DNA of 64,000 nucleotides from Streptomyces sp. NBC_01260 (GCF_036226405.1 NZ_CP108464.1:6262001-6326000), one strand, 5' to 3'. Shown: positions 18,304 through 27,345, counted from the first letter of the stretch. The notes: generated by a model from the letters alone, not told the origin. Numbers and translations: made by a program.

Positions 18304-18822
18304 ATGGCTGAGCGCGTGGAAGGGGGGCCGGGAGGGGGTGCGGGAGAGGTCTCTCCGGGCGTCCCCGGTGCGGGCTTCGAGCTGCCCCTGCTGCTGTTCG
18401 CCGGCTTCCGGTCGCTCATCGACGACCTGCACCGCGAGCTGGCCGAACAGGGTCACCCCGAGGTGCGGCCCGCCTACGGCTACGCGCTCCAGGCGGTGGG
18501 CCGCGACGGGGCGACCGCCAGCGAGATCGGCCGACGGCTGGGGGTCTCCAAGCAGGCCGCCGGGAAGACCGTCGACCGGCTCGAAGGCCTCGGATACGTC
18601 GAGCGCGCCGACGATCCGCAGGACGGCCGCCGCAAACTCGTCCGGCTCTCCCCGCGCGGAATCGACGTACTGGTGCGCTCGGCCGAGGGCTTCGACCGGC
18701 TGCGCGCCCAATGGGTCCGGGCGCTCGGCGCCGAACGGGTCGCCGCCCTGGAGTCCGACCTGCGCGCCATGGTCCCAGCGGACGCCTTCAGGCTCGACGC
18801 GACGAGCTGGTTCAACGGCTGA
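18304..18822 (+). CDS. MarR-family transcriptional regulator
   Basis: 172-residue winged-helix regulator. The recognition helix region is GATASEIGRRLGVSKQAAGKTVDRLEGLG split over residues about 72-100, followed by the wing DDPQDGRRKLVRLSPRG typical of MarR proteins. ATG 18304 is the first ATG; a TTG five codons earlier is possible and no strong ribosome site decides between them. Divergent from the AhpD-like gene, which it probably represses until an oxidant or phenolic ligand binds. Confidence 0.92.
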   Translation: MAERVEGGPGGGAGEVSPGVPGAGFELPLLLFAGFRSLIDDLHRELAEQGHPEVRPAYGYALQAVGRDGATASEIGRRLGVSKQAAGKTVDRLEGLGYVERADDPQDGRRKLVRLSPRGIDVLVRSAEGFDRLRAQWVRALGAERVAALESDLRAMVPADAFRLDATSWFNG

Positions 18823-18968
18823 CCGGGGCCGGTGAAGGCTTGGACTTTACCCACAAGAGATAGGACGTATGTGACAGGCGCCCTTCCCGCGGGCCCCTCG
18901 GTGCGGCAACATGCACGCGTCGGTACCCAAGAGATCCGACCACTCGTGGTCGAGAATGGGAGGGAACC

Positions 18969-20642
18969 ATGGCACGACGCACCCATGTGCTCAGCGCGCT
19001 CGCACTGGCGGCCGCCGCCGCGCTCATCCCCGTGACCGCCACGGCGCAGCAGCCCGCACCTCGGCAGCCGGCACCGTCCGGCACCCCGTGCGGCGCGCCC
19101 GTGAGGCCTGCCTCGCAGATGACGGTGGAGCCCTGTGACAGCCCCGGCCGGATCATCGAGAAGGCGGCGAACATCGTTCCCACTCCGGGCCAACTGGCCT
19201 GGCAGCAGCGGGAGGTCACCGCCTTCACGCACTTCGGGATGAACACCTTCACCGGCCGCGAGTGGGGCTCCGGCACGGAGGACGAGAAGCAGTTCGCGCC
19301 GAAGAGCATCGACGCCGACCAGTGGATGCGCGCCTACAAGGCCGCCGGCATCAAACAGGTCATGCTGACCGTCAAGCACCATGACGGCTTCGTCCTCTAC
19401 CCGAGCCGCTACACCGACCACTCGGTCGCCCTCAGCCCCGGCAGCCCCGATGTCGTCGCCCTCTATGTGAAGGCCGCCCGCAAGGCGGGCCTGAAGGTCG
19501 GCCTCTACCTCTCACCCTCCGACGGCGCGGAACTCCCGCACGCCTGGCACGCCGAGTGGGTCGAGCAGATCCGGGCCAAGCAGGCCGAGGGCAAACCGCT
19601 GAGCCTGCCCGAGCGGATGGCGCTGGCGGACGGCGACCGCGCCCCCGCAGGCCAGGGCCGCTTCGGCAACGGCAGCGCCGTCACCGAGCGCACCATCCCC
19701 ACCCTCGTCCCCGGCGACGACCGCGCCGCCCGCGTGAAGAGCGGCAAGCTGCCCGCCTTCAAGGTGAAGGCGGACGACTACGACGCGTACTACCTCAACC
19801 AGCTGTACGAGATCTTCACCCAGTACGGCCCGGTCGAGGAACTCTGGCTGGACGGCGCCAACCCCTGGTCCGGCTCGGGCATCACGCAGAAGTACGACGT
19901 CAAGCAGTGGTTCGACATGGTCAAGGCGCTGTCGCCGAACACCGTCGTCTTCCAGGGCCCGCAGGGCGTCCGCTGGGTCGGCAACGAGTCCGGCGTCGCC
20001 CGCGAGACCGAGTGGAGCGTCACCCCGCACACCACCGACCCATGGACGGGGCTCGGCAGTCTCCCCAACGACTCGACCGAACCCGACATCGGCTCCCGGG
20101 CCAGGCTCCTCGACCCGGCGATCAACTACCTCCAGTGGTACCCGGCCGAGGCCGACGTCTCCAACCGACCCGGCTGGTTCTACCACCCCGACGAAAAGCC
20201 CAAGACAGCCGCGCAGTTGATGGACCTGTACGAGAAGAGCGTCGGGCGCAACGCCTCGCTCCTGCTCAATGTCCCGCCCGCGCCGGACGGCCGGATCGCC
20301 GACGAGGACGTCGCCTCGCTGACCGCCTTCGGGGCGGGCCTGCGCAGGGTCTACGGCGCCGATGTGCGCAAGCAGGGGCGGGGGCCGTACACCTTCGACC
20401 GGGTCGCCGTCCGTGAGGACATCCGGCACGGACAGCGGGTGGAGAAGTTCGCCGTGGAGGCCCGGGTCGACGGGACGTGGCAGCGGATCGCCGACGGCAC
20501 CACCATCGGCCACGAGCGCATCCTGCCGCTGCCCGGGGCCGTCACCGCCTCGGCGGTCCGGATCAAGGTGCTGGAGTCACGGGCGAAGCCGTACCTGGGG
20601 GCCACGACGCTGCACCTCACCGCCGCGCCGGCCACGTCCTAA
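18969..20642 (+). CDS. Secreted alpha-L-fucosidase, GH29
   Basis: 557-residue extracellular glycosidase removing terminal alpha-L-fucose from glycans. ATG 18969 follows GGGAGGGAACC. Signal peptide residues 1-26 ending ATA. The GH29 barrel shows HFGMNTF (near 90), TVKHHDGF (His-His at about 137-138), and the nucleophile Asp in LWLDGANPW (about 295). The C-terminal about 110 residues form a beta-sandwich carbohydrate-binding-like domain. Upstream 18823-18968 contains only promoter-sized sequence. Its stop codon overlaps by four bases with the stop of the convergent response regulator. It likely belongs with the saprophytic glycan-degrading repertoire. Confidence 0.93.
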   Translation: MARRTHVLSALALAAAAALIPVTATAQQPAPRQPAPSGTPCGAPVRPASQMTVEPCDSPGRIIEKAANIVPTPGQLAWQQREVTAFTHFGMNTFTGREWGSGTEDEKQFAPKSIDADQWMRAYKAAGIKQVMLTVKHHDGFVLYPSRYTDHSVALSPGSPDVVALYVKAARKAGLKVGLYLSPSDGAELPHAWHAEWVEQIRAKQAEGKPLSLPERMALADGDRAPAGQGRFGNGSAVTERTIPTLVPGDDRAARVKSGKLPAFKVKADDYDAYYLNQLYEIFTQYGPVEELWLDGANPWSGSGITQKYDVKQWFDMVKALSPNTVVFQGPQGVRWVGNESGVARETEWSVTPHTTDPWTGLGSLPNDSTEPDIGSRARLLDPAINYLQWYPAEADVSNRPGWFYHPDEKPKTAAQLMDLYEKSVGRNASLLLNVPPAPDGRIADEDVASLTAFGAGLRRVYGADVRKQGRGPYTFDRVAVREDIRHGQRVEKFAVEARVDGTWQRIADGTTIGHERILPLPGAVTASAVRIKVLESRAKPYLGATTLHLTAAPATS

Positions 20643-21286
20643 CCGCGGTCCAGATACGCGAGTACCGCGAGAACGCGGCGGTTGTCGTCGTCGGAGGGCG
20701 GCAGGCCGAGCTTCCCGAAGATGTTCGAGGTGTGCTTGGCCACCGCCCGCTCCGTGATCACCATGTGCGAGGCGATCGCCGCGTTCGAACGGCCCTGGGC
20801 CATCTGCTCCATGACCTCTCGCTCACGCGGCGTCAGCCCGCCCATCGGCTTGTCCTGCGAGCGCCGCGACAGCAGTTGCGAGATCACCTGCGGGTCCATC
20901 GCGGTGCCGCCCGCGGCGACCCGGCGGACCGCGTCGATGAACTGGTCGGCGTCGAAGACCCGGTCCTTGAGCAGATAGCCGATGGCGCCGTTGCCGTCCG
21001 CCAGCAGCTCACGTGCGTACAACTGCTCGACGTGCTGGGAGAGCACGAGCACCGGCAGGCCGGGTCTGGCCCGCCGGGCCGCCAGCGCGCACTGCAGCCC
21101 CTCGTCCGTGTGGGACGGCGGAAGCCGGACGTCGACAACGGCGACGTCCGGCTGCAACTCGGCGAGGGCTCTGGTCAGTTCCGGTCCCGTCTCGACGGCG
21201 GCCGCGATCTCGAAGTCGTACGCCTCCAGCATGCGCACCAGGCCGTCGCGCAGCAGGAAGAGATCTTCGGCTAGGACAACTCGCAA
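20639..21286 (-). CDS. NarL/LuxR-type response regulator
   Basis: 215 residues. Receiver domain with acidic pair Glu7-Asp8, phospho-acceptor Asp52 (VVDVRLP) and Lys near 107 (LLKDRV); C-terminal LuxR helix-turn-helix (LTPREREVMEQMAQG at about 150, then SNAAIA...ERAVAKHTSNIF). The start is TTG 21286, with GGAG at the right distance, inside the 3' end of the kinase gene (16-base overlap), so the two are translationally coupled. It probably controls the divergent MMPL transporter gene. Confidence 0.95.
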   Translation of the reverse strand: MRVVLAEDLFLLRDGLVRMLEAYDFEIAAAVETGPELTRALAELQPDVAVVDVRLPPSHTDEGLQCALAARRARPGLPVLVLSQHVEQLYARELLADGNGAIGYLLKDRVFDADQFIDAVRRVAAGGTAMDPQVISQLLSRRSQDKPMGGLTPREREVMEQMAQGRSNAAIASHMVITERAVAKHTSNIFGKLGLPPSDDDNRRVLAVLAYLDRG

Positions 21287-22539
21287 GGGATCTCCATGGT
21301 CACCATGGTGGGACCGCCCGCGGGGCTGCTGACGGCCATGATGCCGTCGAATGTACCGAGTCGGCGTTCGACCCCGCTCAGACCCGAGCCCGATCCGGTC
21401 GACGCACCGCCCTTTCCGTTGTCCGTGACGGAGATCCTCAGCATCCCCTCCGCATCGTGCAGATCCACCCAGATCCGGTCCGCGCCCGAATGCTTCGCGG
21501 CGTTCGTCAGGATCTCGCTGACCGCGAAGTACGCGGCCGACTCGACCGGGGCCTGGGCGCGACCGCTCAGCTCCACGTCGACCTCGGTCCCGATCGGCAT
21601 CCGCAGCGCCAGCGCCTTGACCGCGTCCCCGAGACCGCGCTCGGCGAGGACCGGCGGATGGATGCCCCGTACGAGATCACGCAGCTCCGTGAGCGCCTCC
21701 GCGGACGACTCGCGGGCCATCGCCAGGAGCTTCTTCGCCTGCGCCGGGTCCTTCTCGACCAGCGCCTCGATGGTGCCCAGATTCATGCCCATGGCGACCA
21801 GCCGGGCCTGCGCACCGTCGTGCAGATCGCGCTCGATGCGCCGCAGCTCCGAGGCGGCGGTGTCGACCGCCTCGTGCCGGGTCTCGGTCAGCCGGTCGAT
21901 GCGCAGGGCGAGCTCCTGCTCATGGGTGGGGGCCAGCACCGAGCGGGCGATCACGAAGTGCGCGTGCAGCAGCCGTTCGCTCAGCAGTACACCGGTAGCG
22001 AAGAGCGCCACCCCGAGCGCCGCGGCGGCGAGCGCCGTCGCCTGACTGTCGACCGGGACGAACCCGTACCAGTACCGGTCGTGCGTGAAGACCCGCCACA
22101 ACCCCGCCGCCAGGACGAAGCCCTCCACCGGGTAGATCATCAGCGCCGCCGCCAGGATCGACACCACATAGCCGGCCGTCATGTCGACCAGGAGCCACTG
22201 GATGTCCCGCCAGGTCGCCGGGTCCTTCAGCATCAGCCCGGTCCGCTCCACCTGTCCGGTGAACCCGCTGCGGACATCCGTCGGGAAGGGCCGGTACGGG
22301 ACCGGGATACGGACATCCGACCAGGTGATCGCCAGCAGCCGGCGCTGATTGGCGTGCTTGCGGACCGCCGTCAGCACGTACGGGGTGGTGACCAGCCCGA
22401 TTCCCAGCGGGATGAGGGAGATGGAGACCACCGCCAGCACGAACAGCGTGACCGACCCCACGATCGAGGCGAACGACAGCACCAGCCCGCGCCCAGCGGC
22501 CAGCAGCGCGGCCCTTGTCCGTCCGTGCGGCGTGTTCAT
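21271..22539 (-). CDS. Sensor histidine kinase, HisKA_3 (NarL-partner) type
   Basis: 422-residue membrane kinase. ATG 22539 follows GAGGGA; open frame continues upstream without a better start. The N-terminal half has four predicted membrane spans (about 20-55 and 110-185) in the Streptomyces sensor-domain arrangement, then the dimerisation/phosphorylation helix RIERDLHDGAQARL with the His near residue 239, and an HATPase_c domain (N box TNAAKHSGA, G boxes DNGKGG and SGSGLSGVERR). Partner of the overlapping response regulator; ligand unknown, though the lack of an extracellular domain suggests a membrane-perturbation or intramembrane signal. Confidence 0.95.
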   Translation of the reverse strand: MNTPHGRTRAALLAAGRGLVLSFASIVGSVTLFVLAVVSISLIPLGIGLVTTPYVLTAVRKHANQRRLLAITWSDVRIPVPYRPFPTDVRSGFTGQVERTGLMLKDPATWRDIQWLLVDMTAGYVVSILAAALMIYPVEGFVLAAGLWRVFTHDRYWYGFVPVDSQATALAAAALGVALFATGVLLSERLLHAHFVIARSVLAPTHEQELALRIDRLTETRHEAVDTAASELRRIERDLHDGAQARLVAMGMNLGTIEALVEKDPAQAKKLLAMARESSAEALTELRDLVRGIHPPVLAERGLGDAVKALALRMPIGTEVDVELSGRAQAPVESAAYFAVSEILTNAAKHSGADRIWVDLHDAEGMLRISVTDNGKGGASTGSGSGLSGVERRLGTFDGIMAVSSPAGGPTMVTMEIPCELS

Positions 22540-22592
22540 ATCGGTCCCTCTTCCCTCGCCGGCACTCGTGGCAGCCCCGGTCCGCACACAGT

Positions 22593-22620
22593 CTGACGCC
22601 TCGGGCGGCCGAGGTGTCAG
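22593..22620. promoter_or_regulatory. Inverted repeat between kinase and MMPL genes
   Basis: Twelve-base arms at 22593-22604 and 22609-22620 with one mismatch, in the 237-base divergent intergenic region. A second small repeat GGTGTC/GACACC follows immediately. It may be the response-regulator site or a hairpin; the rest of the region holds the two promoters. Confidence 0.35.
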
Positions 22621-22776
22621 CCGTTTCGACACCCGGCCGGGGTGTACCCAGCACCACCCCCGTTACCTCGCCCTACGTCACGCGGAGTGGGGGTTCCAGC
22701 GGCTGGGGCGGCGGGCCCGGGGTTCCTAGATTCGAGGTGTCTTTTCCGACGACTACATTCAGGGGGCGAACCCGCC

Positions 22777-24909
22777 ATGGGGCGCAATCTCGCGGCACGT
22801 ATCGGTGTGTGGAGCGCACACCACCGAAAGACGGCCATTCTCGGCTGGCTGCTCTTCGTCGTGCTCGCCGCGGGCATCGGCGGTGCGTCGGGCATGGTCG
22901 AGATGACCAACGCGGAGAACGGCGCGGGCGACTCGGCGCGTGCCGAGCAGATCCTCTCCGACGCCGGCCTCAGCCACCGGTCGGGCGAGCTGGTCATGGT
23001 GTCGTCGGCCGAGCCGGACGGCTGGCGGACCGCGGCGCGGGAGCTGACCGCGGCCCTGGGGAAGACCGGTGAGGTGACGGGCCTCGCGGCTCCGGTCGCC
23101 TCCGAGAACGGCAAGGACGCACTGATCACCTTCGAGATGAAGGGGGACGCTGCCACCGCGTCCGACCGGGTGCAGCCCGTCCTGGACGCCGTCGAGGGGG
23201 TCCAGAAGGAACGGACGGACGTCACGGTCCACCAGTTCGGCGACGCCAGCGCCGGGAAGTGGCTCGGCGACCTGCTCTCCGACGACTTCAAGAAGGCCGA
23301 GTTCACCGCCGTACCCCTGGCGCTGGGCATTCTGCTGGTCGCCTTCGGCGCCGTGGTCGCGGCCCTGCTGCCCGTCGGGCTCGCGCTGACCGCCTGCCTG
23401 GCCGCCTTCGGTCTGCTGTCGCTCGCCAGCCACCAGCTGCACCTCTTCCAGACCACGTACTCCGTGATGTTCCTGATGGGCTTCGCCGTAGGCGTCGACT
23501 ACTGCCTCTTCTACCTGCGGCGCGAGCGGGACGAGCGGGCGGCGGGGCGCGACGCCGAGACGGCGCTGCGGATCGCCGCGGCGACCAGCGGCCGGTCCGT
23601 CCTGGTCTCCGGGCTGACCGTCATGGTCGCGATGGCCGGCATGTTCCTGTCCGGACTGCTGCTGTTCAAGGGCTTCGCACTCGCCACGATCATCGTGGTC
23701 TTCATCGCCATGATGGGCTCCGTGACGGTACTGCCCGCACTGCTCTCCTGGCTGGGCGACCGGATCGACGCCGGACGGGTGCCGCTGCTCAACCGGCGCG
23801 GCAAACGGGGTACGAAGCAGAGCGGCCGGATCGCCGGCAAGCTGCTGCGCCCCGTCCTGTCCAAGCCGAAGTTCTTCGCCGCCGCCGCGGTCGTCGTGCT
23901 GCTCGTGCTGGCCGCGCCCGCCCTCGGTATGAAGACCGAGGAGCTCGGCCTGGAGAAGCAGTTCGGCTCCAACTCCCAGCTCGCGGTCGCCTACCGCAGC
24001 ATCAGTGAGGCCTTCCCCGGCGGGCCCGCCCCGGCCCAGGTGGTCGTCGAGGCGGACGACATCGAGGCACCCGGCGTACGCAAGGCACTCGACGGCTTCG
24101 ACAAGGTGGCCGTCCACCGGGCGCAGAACGTCGCGGAGATCGAGATTCCGCTGCCGCACGGCGAGAGCGATCTGACCGAACTGCGCGAGGAGCGGCTGCC
24201 GGCCGCGTTCGACGGAACGGGCGCCCGTGCCTATGTGACCGGTGAGGTGGCCGGGTCCACGGACTTCAACGACCAGCTGAAGCGCGGCATCCTGCCCGTC
24301 TTCCTCTTCATCACCGCGGTGACCTTCCTGGTGATGCTGTTCTGCTTCCGCAGCTACGTCATCGCCGTCACCGCGATCCTGCTCAACCTGCTCTCGGTGG
24401 GCGCCGCGTACGGAGTGATGGTCGCCGTCTTCCAGCACGGCTGGGGCGCCTCGCTGATCGGCTCGGAGGGCGTCGGCGCGATCGAGTCCTGGATGCCGCT
24501 CTTCGTCCTGGTCGTCCTGTTCGGGCTCTCGATGGACTACCACGTCTTCGTGGTCTCCCGGATCCGCGAGGCCCGCGGCCGCGGTCTCTCCACCCCGGCC
24601 GCGATCGACGAGGGCATCCGGCGGACGGCGGGTGCGGTGACCGGCGCGGCCGTGATCATGGTGGCGGTGTTCTCGGTCTTCGGGACGCTGTCCATGCAGG
24701 ACATGCAGCAGATGGGCGTCGGCCTGGCCGTCGCGGTGCTGCTGGACGCGACGATCGTCCGGATGGTGCTGCTGCCCTCCGTGATGGCGCTGCTCGGCGA
24801 GCGGAACTGGCGGACCCCGCGCGGACTGTCCCGGCTGCCCGCCCTGGACCACAGCGAGCCGGAGCCCGGCCCCGCGGCGGACCCGGTGGGAACGGGGCTG
24901 CGCGGCTGA
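22777..24909 (+). CDS. MMPL/RND-family membrane transporter
   Basis: 710-residue exporter with the RND layout: a membrane helix at 20-40, a large extracytoplasmic loop, helices about 170-340, a second loop (about 395-520), and a second helical bundle (about 535-680). Conserved stretches include GVDYCLFYLRRERDE and LSMDYHVFVVSRIREA, which hold the Asp-Tyr pairs of the proton relay of MmpL proteins. ATG 22777 follows AGGGGG. Substrates of such proteins are lipids, siderophores or drugs; divergence from a two-component system suggests induced export under envelope stress. It ends before a remarkable 48-base palindrome. Confidence 0.95.
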   Translation: MGRNLAARIGVWSAHHRKTAILGWLLFVVLAAGIGGASGMVEMTNAENGAGDSARAEQILSDAGLSHRSGELVMVSSAEPDGWRTAARELTAALGKTGEVTGLAAPVASENGKDALITFEMKGDAATASDRVQPVLDAVEGVQKERTDVTVHQFGDASAGKWLGDLLSDDFKKAEFTAVPLALGILLVAFGAVVAALLPVGLALTACLAAFGLLSLASHQLHLFQTTYSVMFLMGFAVGVDYCLFYLRRERDERAAGRDAETALRIAAATSGRSVLVSGLTVMVAMAGMFLSGLLLFKGFALATIIVVFIAMMGSVTVLPALLSWLGDRIDAGRVPLLNRRGKRGTKQSGRIAGKLLRPVLSKPKFFAAAAVVVLLVLAAPALGMKTEELGLEKQFGSNSQLAVAYRSISEAFPGGPAPAQVVVEADDIEAPGVRKALDGFDKVAVHRAQNVAEIEIPLPHGESDLTELREERLPAAFDGTGARAYVTGEVAGSTDFNDQLKRGILPVFLFITAVTFLVMLFCFRSYVIAVTAILLNLLSVGAAYGVMVAVFQHGWGASLIGSEGVGAIESWMPLFVLVVLFGLSMDYHVFVVSRIREARGRGLSTPAAIDEGIRRTAGAVTGAAVIMVAVFSVFGTLSMQDMQQMGVGLAVAVLLDATIVRMVLLPSVMALLGERNWRTPRGLSRLPALDHSEPEPGPAADPVGTGLRG

Positions 24910-24920
24910 ACCCCGGCACC

Positions 24921-24968
24921 CGCGGTGGGCCCCGGCTCCGGTACGTACCGGAGCCGGGGCCCACCGCG
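24921..24968. terminator. 48-base perfect palindrome, bidirectional terminator
   Basis: 24-base arms meet at 24944/24945 without a loop. It fills the gap between the convergent MMPL gene (stop 24909) and the winged-helix gene (stop 24975) and can terminate both. No T-tract follows, as is normal in Streptomyces. Confidence 0.85.
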
Positions 24969-24974
24969 CGCTGC

Positions 24975-25592
24975 TCAGGGCGCGTACTTGTACCCGACGC
25001 GCCGCACCGTCTGGATCGACCGGCGGTGCTCGACGCCCAGCTTGCGGCGCAGCCGGGCGATGTGGACGTCGACGGTGCGCCCGTCGCCGACATGCCCGTA
25101 GCCCCAGACCGTGGTGACCAGCTGGTCGCGGGTGTGCACCCGGTGCGGGTGCGCCACCAGATGTGCGAGGAGCTCGAACTCCAGGTAGGTGAGGTCGAGC
25201 GTGTTCCCGTTCACCGTGGCGGTGCGCTGGACGGGGTCGATGCGCACCGGACCGGTGGCCGGGTCCTCCAGCAGTTCCGGCACCACGTACTGGGCGGCCC
25301 CGGCCGCCGCGGCCGCGAGCGCCGGCTGCTGGTCGGCGGGGACGAGCACCAGATAGCCGACCATCGGCGGCCGGCCCGGCCGCGCGGGCAGGGTGTGCTG
25401 GGGTGCGGGCAGCCAGGTCGTGCCAGGCGCCAGGAACGCGGCCACATCGGCCGGCTGGAAGACCTCGTCCGGCGCGACGGCGCGCAGCCGGTGCCGGTTG
25501 GGGGAGGGCGGACGGTTGGGGGTGGCCGCAGCGGTCGCCGTCTGCGCTGCGGTGGCAGCGGCTGCGGCGGAGAAGGTACGGGTGTTCGCCAT
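24975..25592 (-). CDS. OmpR-type winged-helix protein lacking a receiver domain
   Basis: 205 residues. The C-terminal about 90 residues form an OmpR/PhoB winged helix (LTYLEFELLAHLVAHP, RDQLVTTVWG, RTVDVHIARLRRKLG, TVRRVGYKY). The N-terminal half has no receiver-domain Asp; it starts with an Ala/Thr-rich leader and contains a region with GYLVLVPADQQPA of unknown function. So it is an orphan DNA-binding protein whose signal is not phosphorylation of a standard receiver. ATG 25592 fits the coding pattern although the ribosome site is weak. It is a recurring Streptomyces gene close to glnII; its targets are unknown to me. Confidence 0.88.
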   Translation of the reverse strand: MANTRTFSAAAAATAAQTATAAATPNRPPSPNRHRLRAVAPDEVFQPADVAAFLAPGTTWLPAPQHTLPARPGRPPMVGYLVLVPADQQPALAAAAAGAAQYVVPELLEDPATGPVRIDPVQRTATVNGNTLDLTYLEFELLAHLVAHPHRVHTRDQLVTTVWGYGHVGDGRTVDVHIARLRRKLGVEHRRSIQTVRRVGYKYAP

Positions 25593-25873
25593 GAGGGTCA
25601 GCTCTTTCGCGCGAAGGAGTCGTCTGTGGACGGACTTGCTGCGTGCGCGCGGACCGAAGACCGGGGTGAGCGGCTTTAGAGGGCCAGCGCGTTCAACGCG
25701 CGGCAACACACCCGGTCGAAGTCGTGATGCTGACGGGAAGGCCAGAAGGGCTCGAGGTCGCTGCGACCTGTCGAGGTGTGCTGGAAGCTGGCCATGCCCC
25801 CATTGAACCAGAGAAAACGACCCCGCAGCAGACCTCTCCCACCCGTCGATACGGACCCTTTGCGTTACCTTCC
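25593..25873. other. Gene-free stretch upstream of the winged-helix gene
   Basis: No convincing gene. It contains two small hairpins, GCGCGT-TCA-ACGCGC at 25687-25701 and a ten-pair stem with a two-base bulge at 25751-25775, which may be the terminator of the small gene to the right or leader structures of the winged-helix gene. Confidence 0.4.
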
Positions 25874-26203
25874 TCACCTCGGGCGCCCGTGGATCGGGCC
25901 TCCGGTGCGGACGGCCGGATTCCCCGTCCGGACCGGATTCCCCCTCCCGACCGGGCCGGGAGAGGTCCTCGCCCTCAACCCACCAGCCGCTTGCGCCGGC
26001 CACAGCCGCTCCACCAGCAGGCGTGCCTGCGCCGGGCCCACCGGGTGCACGCCGTCCTTCACCAGGCAGTCCTCGGCCGACTCGGCGAGCTCCGCCACGC
26101 TGCCGTACCCGCCGCGCGGCAACGCCCGCACCCGCTCCTCCAGTTGATCGAGGATCTCCGGCGCGATCCCCGGCACGGGCTCCGGCTCCGGCAGGCGCCA
26201 CAC
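25874..26203 (-). CDS. Possible small hypothetical protein downstream of glnII
   Basis: 109 residues from GTG 26203, same strand as glnII and starting 53 bases after its stop. Residues 1-75 (PEPVPGIAPEILDQLEERV, GYGSVAELAE, DGVHPVGPAQARLLVERLW) have normal soluble-protein composition and third-position GC bias; the last 35 residues are Arg/Gly/Pro-rich and derive from a repetitive patch (CCGGATTCCCC twice near 25917 and 25934), so the natural end may be an accident of that DNA. No ribosome site is clear. No recognised domain. Could be a real glnII-linked gene or chance. Confidence 0.45.
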   Translation of the reverse strand: MWRLPEPEPVPGIAPEILDQLEERVRALPRGGYGSVAELAESAEDCLVKDGVHPVGPAQARLLVERLWPAQAAGGLRARTSPGPVGRGNPVRTGNPAVRTGGPIHGRPR

Positions 26204-26255
26204 CTGGACGAACTCGCCCGGGATGTCCGCCCCTCGTACGGCTGCTGCCGCGGGA

Positions 26256-27299
26256 TCAGGCCTGGCCGGCCTTGTCCAGCGCGGCGCAGCAGGTGTCGAC
26301 GATCAGCCGCGTGACGACGTACGGGTCGACGTTGGCGTTCGGACGGCGGTCCTCGATGTAGCCCTTGCCGTCCTGCTCGACCTGCCACGGGATACGGACC
26401 GAGGCGCCGCGGTTGGAGACGCCGTAGCTGTACTCGTTCCACGGGGCGGTCTCGTGCAGACCGGTCAGCCGGTCGTCGATGCCCGCGCCGTAGTGCTTGA
26501 CGTGGTCCATCGGCTTCGAGCCCTCGCCCAGCGACTCGCACGCCGTGATGATCGCGTCGTAGCCCTCGCGCATCGCCCTGGTGGAGAAGTTGGTGTGCGC
26601 GCCCGCGCCGTTCCAGTCGCCCTTGACCGGCTTCGGGTCGAGGGTCGCGGAGACGTTGAAGTCCTCGGCGGTGCGGTAGAGCAGCCAACGGGCGATCCAC
26701 AGCTGGTCGGAGACCTCCAGCGGAGCCAGCGGGCCCACCTGGAACTCCCACTGGCCGGGCATGACCTCGGCGTTGATGCCGGAGATGCCCAGGCCCGCCT
26801 TCAGACAGTTGTCGAGGTGCTTCTCGACGATGTCGCGGCCGAAGATCTCGTCGGCGCCGACGCCGCAGTAGTAGCCGCCCTGTGCGGCCGGGAAGCCGCC
26901 CTCGGGGAAGCCGAGCGGCCGGTGGCCGTCGAAGAAGGTGTACTCCTGCTCGATGCCGAAGATCGGCTCCTGGCCCGCGAACCGCTCGGCGAGCGGGCGC
27001 AGTCCGGCACGCGTGTTGGACTCGTGCGGGGTCATGTCGATATGGAAGACCTCGCACAGGACCAGGACGTCGTCACCCCCGCGGATCGGGTCCGGGCAGG
27101 TGAAGACCGGCTTCAGCACCCGGTCGGAGGCGTGGCCCTCGGCCTGGTTGGTGCTCGACCCGTCGAAGCCCCAGATGGGCAGCTCCGACACGTCGGAGGA
27201 CGGGGAACCGGGCAAGATCTTCGTCTTGGAGCGGAGCTTGGCGGTCGGCTCGGTGCCGTCGATCCAGATGTACTCAGCCTTGAACGTCACGGAAGCCAT
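26256..27299 (-). CDS. glnII: Glutamine synthetase II (eukaryotic-type)
   Basis: 347-residue type II glutamine synthetase, an octamer or decamer forming glutamine from glutamate, ammonium and ATP. ATG 27299 begins MASVTFKAEYIWIDG, the expected N-terminus; the upstream open frame is non-coding. Active-site motifs: WGFDGSSTNQAEG (about 48-60), FGIEQEYTFFDG (near 120), GQWEFQVGP (near 190), GAGAHTNFST (near 235) and NRGASVRIP (near 300). No adenylylation Tyr loop as in GSI. Expressed under nitrogen limitation in Streptomyces; a strong GlnR-box candidate lies 47 bases upstream. A second, GSI-type enzyme (glnA) is 6 kb away. Confidence 0.97.
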   Translation of the reverse strand: MASVTFKAEYIWIDGTEPTAKLRSKTKILPGSPSSDVSELPIWGFDGSSTNQAEGHASDRVLKPVFTCPDPIRGGDDVLVLCEVFHIDMTPHESNTRAGLRPLAERFAGQEPIFGIEQEYTFFDGHRPLGFPEGGFPAAQGGYYCGVGADEIFGRDIVEKHLDNCLKAGLGISGINAEVMPGQWEFQVGPLAPLEVSDQLWIARWLLYRTAEDFNVSATLDPKPVKGDWNGAGAHTNFSTRAMREGYDAIITACESLGEGSKPMDHVKHYGAGIDDRLTGLHETAPWNEYSYGVSNRGASVRIPWQVEQDGKGYIEDRRPNANVDPYVVTRLIVDTCCAALDKAGQA

Positions 27300-27345
27300 C
27301 CTTCGGGGGTGCTGCGGTCTATGCAGCGCAGCTTCGCAAGACGCG

